A program made the translations under genes and the position numbers. The notes under the pieces were generated by a model. That model searched no databases, was not told where the DNA came from, and worked only from the letters and a program-made list of their open reading frames with translations. Shown here one piece after another: positions 59,134 through 64,000 of a stretch of 64,000 nucleotides of DNA (its first letter is position 1; every line of letters starts with the position of its first letter). This DNA comes from a bacterium HR15. GTDB lineage: Bacteria > Armatimonadota > Fimbriimonadia > Fimbriimonadales > GBS-DC. The stretch is from positions 1 to 64,000 of the forward strand of contig BEHR01000016.1 in the NCBI GenBank assembly GCA_002898555.1, read 5' to 3'.

Positions 59134-59909
59134 GGACGTTCGAGCGCGAAGTTTGGTTTTCTTTTCTCCAAAAAGGCGCGGATGCCTTCCTGCCCTTCGG
59201 GACTGACACGCAGCTCGGCGATTCGCGCGATAGTCAAAGAGCGCAGCTCGTCCAGCGGTAGTGTCTGCGTGGCGTGCAACAACATCTTGGCGGATGCCAT
59301 CGCCTGCGGACCGTTCTGCAGTAGATGGGCGATCAGTTGCTGAATCGTTTCATCCAGCTGTTCTGCGGGTACGACCCGGTGCACCAATCCGATGCGGAGT
59401 GCGGTTTCGGCGTCGAACCGCTCGCCTGTGAGGAACAGGGCGCGTGCATGCCCGTAGCCGATTTTGCGCACCACATAGGGTGCAATCACGGCAGGGATCA
59501 AGCCCAGTTTGACCTCACTGAAGGCGAAACGCGCCTGAGGCGTTGCCACGGCGATATCGCAGACCGCCACCAGTCCCACGCCCCCTCCCATCGCGGCGCC
59601 GTGCACCCGTGCGATCACCGGTTTTGGGCAGTGGTCGATCGTTTCGAACATTCGTGCCAGCGCACGCGCATCGTCCAGATTTTGCGCGTAGGAGTAGTTG
59701 GCGATGTCGCTCATCCAGTTCAAGTCCGCGCCTGCACAAAAGGAGCTGCCCTTTCCTTGCAGCACGATGACGCGCACCTCTTCGCGTTCGCGCAGCGCTT
59801 CGAAGGTTTCGGTCAGGCAGGTGACCAGCTCGGCATTGAAGGCGTTATGCACCTCTGGACGGTTGAGCGTGACCTGTGCCACATAATCGGCTACTCTTAG
59901 CTCCAGCAT
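59130..59909 (-). CDS. enoyl-CoA hydratase/isomerase family protein
   Basis: 259 residues, crotonase fold. VTLNRPEVHNAFNAELVTCL, GKGSSFCAGADLNWMSDIAN (oxyanion loop) and PVIARVHGAAMGGGVGLVAV with Glu-bearing FAFSEVKLGLIPAVIAPYVV are typical; the last resembles methylglutaconyl-CoA hydratases and gamma-carboxygeranoyl-CoA hydratases. Likely role: hydration of unsaturated CoA esters in fatty- or branched-amino-acid breakdown. It is 16 bp behind atpC. Confidence 0.9.
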   Translation of the reverse strand: MLELRVADYVAQVTLNRPEVHNAFNAELVTCLTETFEALREREEVRVIVLQGKGSSFCAGADLNWMSDIANYSYAQNLDDARALARMFETIDHCPKPVIARVHGAAMGGGVGLVAVCDIAVATPQARFAFSEVKLGLIPAVIAPYVVRKIGYGHARALFLTGERFDAETALRIGLVHRVVPAEQLDETIQQLIAHLLQNGPQAMASAKMLLHATQTLPLDELRSLTIARIAELRVSPEGQEGIRAFLEKRKPNFALERP

Positions 59910-59925
59910 GGTGGTCGCCCAGCCT

Positions 59926-60333
59926 TCAGACCTGCTCGCCGAGGGCGCGCAGGCGGGTTTTGGCGCGTTCGAGTGCGAGGCGCGCCTCCGCCAGTTCCTC
60001 CTCGGAGAGGGGTTGCTGCAGGATTTCGAGCGCGTGGCGCAGTGCCACCCGTGCTCGGTCGGGGTCGATCTCTTCCGCTAACTCGGCGGCATCGGCACAG
60101 ACGATGGTGCGGTCGGGCAGCACTTCCGCGAAACCGCCCAACACGGTAAAGCGGCGCATCACGCCGTCCGCGCGACGATACTCGCCGATGCCGTAGGTTA
60201 GCTCCGCCACCATCGGTGCGTGCCCGCCCAGAACACCAAAGTAGCCCTCGCTGCCGGGCAGACGCACATGCACCACACGCTCTTCCAGCACTACCCGCTC
60301 CGGGCTAACGATTGAAAGCAGGAACTCTCGCAT
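59926..60333 (-). CDS. atpC: ATP synthase F1 subunit epsilon
   Basis: 135 residues: N-terminal beta sandwich (LLSIVSPERVVLEERVVHVR, LPGSEGYFGVLGGHAPMVAE) and C-terminal two-helix hairpin (about 88-135), which in this family can inhibit ATP hydrolysis. The ATG is directly next to the atpD stop (no gap). It is separated from the other six atp genes by 36 kb. Confidence 0.95.
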   Translation of the reverse strand: MREFLLSIVSPERVVLEERVVHVRLPGSEGYFGVLGGHAPMVAELTYGIGEYRRADGVMRRFTVLGGFAEVLPDRTIVCADAAELAEEIDPDRARVALRHALEILQQPLSEEELAEARLALERAKTRLRALGEQV

Positions 60334-62701
<2,368 letters not shown>

Positions 62702-62702
<1 letters not shown>

Positions 62703-63610
62703 CAGTAGTCCTCCTCCAGTTCATCCAGTCGGTGTCGGCGCATCAGTTCCCACTCCTTGCCCATGATTTCCTCCTCACTGGGCGTTGAGGGCGGCTCTGA
62801 TGCACTTGCAGCGGCAACTTCGATCTCCTCGCCGAACAACTTGCCATATTCAGCGACTTGTTCGGGCGAGAGCGGTGCTTCCTCCTCCACCGCGGGAATT
62901 TCGGGTAGTACCTCCGCGCCTTGCCACTCCAGCTGCTTCTCCTCAATAATGGCGTCGGCGATGCGCCCCGCGATGAGGCGAATGGCGCGGATGGCATCAT
63001 CATTGCCCGGGATAGGGTAGTCTACCTCGTCAGGGTCGCAGTTGGTGTCGACCACCGCGATGGTGGTGATACTTAGTCGGTTCGCCTCTGCGACCGCCGT
63101 ATGCTCCTCTTTGAGGTCCACGATGAAGAGGGCAGCTGGCAGACCGGGCATGTCCTTGATGCCACCCAGAGTGCGTTCCAGTTTCTCATGCTCTTTGCGC
63201 AGTTTGGCGGCTTCTTTTTTGGGGATGCGCTCCAACTCGCCTTCCTGGATCATCCGTTCCAGTTCCTTGAGGCGTCGGAGACGCCCTTGGATGGTGCGGA
63301 AGTTGGTGAGCATACCGCCGAGCCAGCGGTGGTTCACATAATACTGGCGGCACCGCAGCGCTGCCTCTTTGATGGCGTCGCGTGCTTGCTTCTTTGTACC
63401 CACGAACAATACATGCCCGCCTTCGTTCACAATCTGCTTGATGGCTTGTTGCGCTTTGTCGAACATTTCTATGGTTTTATGCAGATCGATGATGTAGATG
63501 CCGTTGCGCGCGCCATAGATGAAGCGCCTCATGTGAGGATGCCACTTTCGGGTTTGGTGCCCGAAATGCACCCCAGCCTCCAGCAATTCCCTCATAGTGA
63601 GCGTTGCCAT
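62702..63610 (-). CDS. rpsB: 30S ribosomal protein S2
   Basis: 302 residues; the conserved body ends near 235 and a 65-residue acidic, Ser/Glu/Pro-rich extension follows (ending [12 protein letters not shown]), longer than in most bacteria. Standard blocks: [73 protein letters not shown] and [36 protein letters not shown] precedes the start. The roughly 170-bp GC-rich 5' region could hold an autoregulatory leader, but I see no recognisable consensus. Confidence 0.97.
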
Positions 63611-63788
63611 CGATTTGAAACCTCCTCCGGGTTAGTTTCCACCCGTGCCGTCATCCGCGCTTTCCACCCTCTTCTCACAGGAGCTTCCAGCCCCTGTGCG
63701 GGCGCGATGCGCCCAAGAAGGCACCCCAGCGCGTCAGGCACGGTACGATCTGGTGTGGGATGTTTGCCTTCTCCCACACGCCCCATAA

Positions 63789-63808
63789 GTATACCCCAAA
63801 GGGTATAC
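63789..63808 (+). promoter_or_regulatory. palindrome overlapping the mtnA -10 element
   Basis: AGTATACCC (63788-63796 region) and GGGTATACT (to 63808) are inverted repeats separated by four bases; TATACT (63803-63808) is the probable -10 for mtnA, 12 bases before its ATG. On the minus strand the other arm offers TATACT toward rpsB. Confidence 0.45.
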
Positions 63809-63819
63809 TCCTTTCGACA

Positions 63820-64000
63820 ATGAAAATCAGGCCCATCGAATGGCAGGAAGGCATCGTGCGTATCCTCGACCAGACCCAGCTGCCGGAGTGGGTGGTCGTA
63901 GAGGAGTTTGCTGACTGGCACGGGGTGGCGGAGGCGATACGCGCGATGAAGGTGCGTGGTGCGCCCGCCATCGGCATCGCCGCAGCCTACGGCATCGCGC
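63820..64000 (+). CDS. mtnA: methylthioribose-1-phosphate isomerase, 3' partial
   Basis: The first 60 codons, cut by the window end: [60 protein letters not shown]. The RGAPAIG(I/V)AAAYG block is diagnostic for the MtnA/eIF2B-like isomerase family. MtnA converts methylthioribose-1-phosphate to methylthioribulose-1-phosphate in methionine salvage. It starts at ATG 63820, divergent from rpsB. Confidence 0.93.
   Translation, partial: MKIRPIEWQEGIVRILDQTQLPEWVVVEEFADWHGVAEAIRAMKVRGAPAIGIAAAYGIA

Noticed and set aside
63611-63787. Known S2-binding leader RNA before rpsB
   Set aside because: The region is GC-rich and structured, but I cannot recognise a consensus, so no RNA feature is called.

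Overview
The window is GC-rich bacterial chromosome from what looks like a thermophilic or moderately thermophilic diderm, most plausibly an Armatimonadota (Fimbriimonadales-like) bacterium. This is inference. It rests on several secreted proteins ending in paired EF-hand/dockerin-like motifs of the form DGxVDDADLLxVLFxFG, an RHS-core remnant (YDWNGAWLYRNE), an Rpn-family protein, a Uma2 remnant, a TolC-type outer-membrane protein, and a futalosine-pathway (MqnC) menaquinone gene. No rRNA or tRNA gene was recognised.

Layout. 1-10.6 kb: the end of a TPR protein, then a minus-strand run of four large secreted proteins (beta-propeller-like, glycosidase-like and dockerin-like) behind a palindromic operator-like site, then debris (a truncated paralogue and an RHS fragment). 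10.6-19 kb: carB, a TolC protein, Uma2 and DUF4190 remnants, an HTH regulator, a GT4 glycosyltransferase and an Rpn protein with a tandem LQQG repeat. 19-24 kb: atpB-E-F-H-A-G behind a clear sigma-70 promoter; atpD-atpC lie apart at 60-62 kb on the other strand. 24-31 kb: an SDR, a tandem Fic/Doc-like protein lacking the catalytic His, a photolyase fragment, two DNA methyltransferases without an evident restriction enzyme, DUF302, SLH-like and HD proteins. 30-33 kb: a sigma factor, a pseudopilin-like protein and two small envelope proteins, with a duplicated 59-bp 5' leader. 33-42 kb: yjbQ, a broken nucleotidyltransferase, pdxH, mrp, DUF559, a macro-domain protein, GT2, a BtuD-like ATPase with an extra domain, SpoIID, mqnC. 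42-45 kb: a SpoIID-dockerin fusion. 45.2-47.2 kb: a CRISPR array of 31 repeats with no cas genes in view; its distal end abuts a broken phage morphogenesis gene. 48-64 kb: divIVA-yggT-TPR, rph-btuF, dnaX, an Ntn-type asparaginase, intein-containing rtcB, a GT4, pfkA, an enoyl-CoA hydratase, atpC, atpD, tsf, rpsB and the start of mtnA.

How it works together. The housekeeping core is energy conversion (F-type ATP synthase), translation (S2, EF-Ts), replication (DnaX), RNA repair and processing (RtcB, RNase PH), glycolysis (PfkA) and cofactor synthesis or salvage (MqnC, PdxH, MtnA, Mrp). The accessory layer is cell-surface proteins, DNA modification and CRISPR. Several families of short palindromic repeats are scattered between and sometimes inside genes, and there are at least seven gene remnants, so this is a chromosome with active small-element turnover. 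Many genes have a TAnnnT -10 hexamer only 7-11 bases before the start codon, which suggests frequent leaderless transcription.
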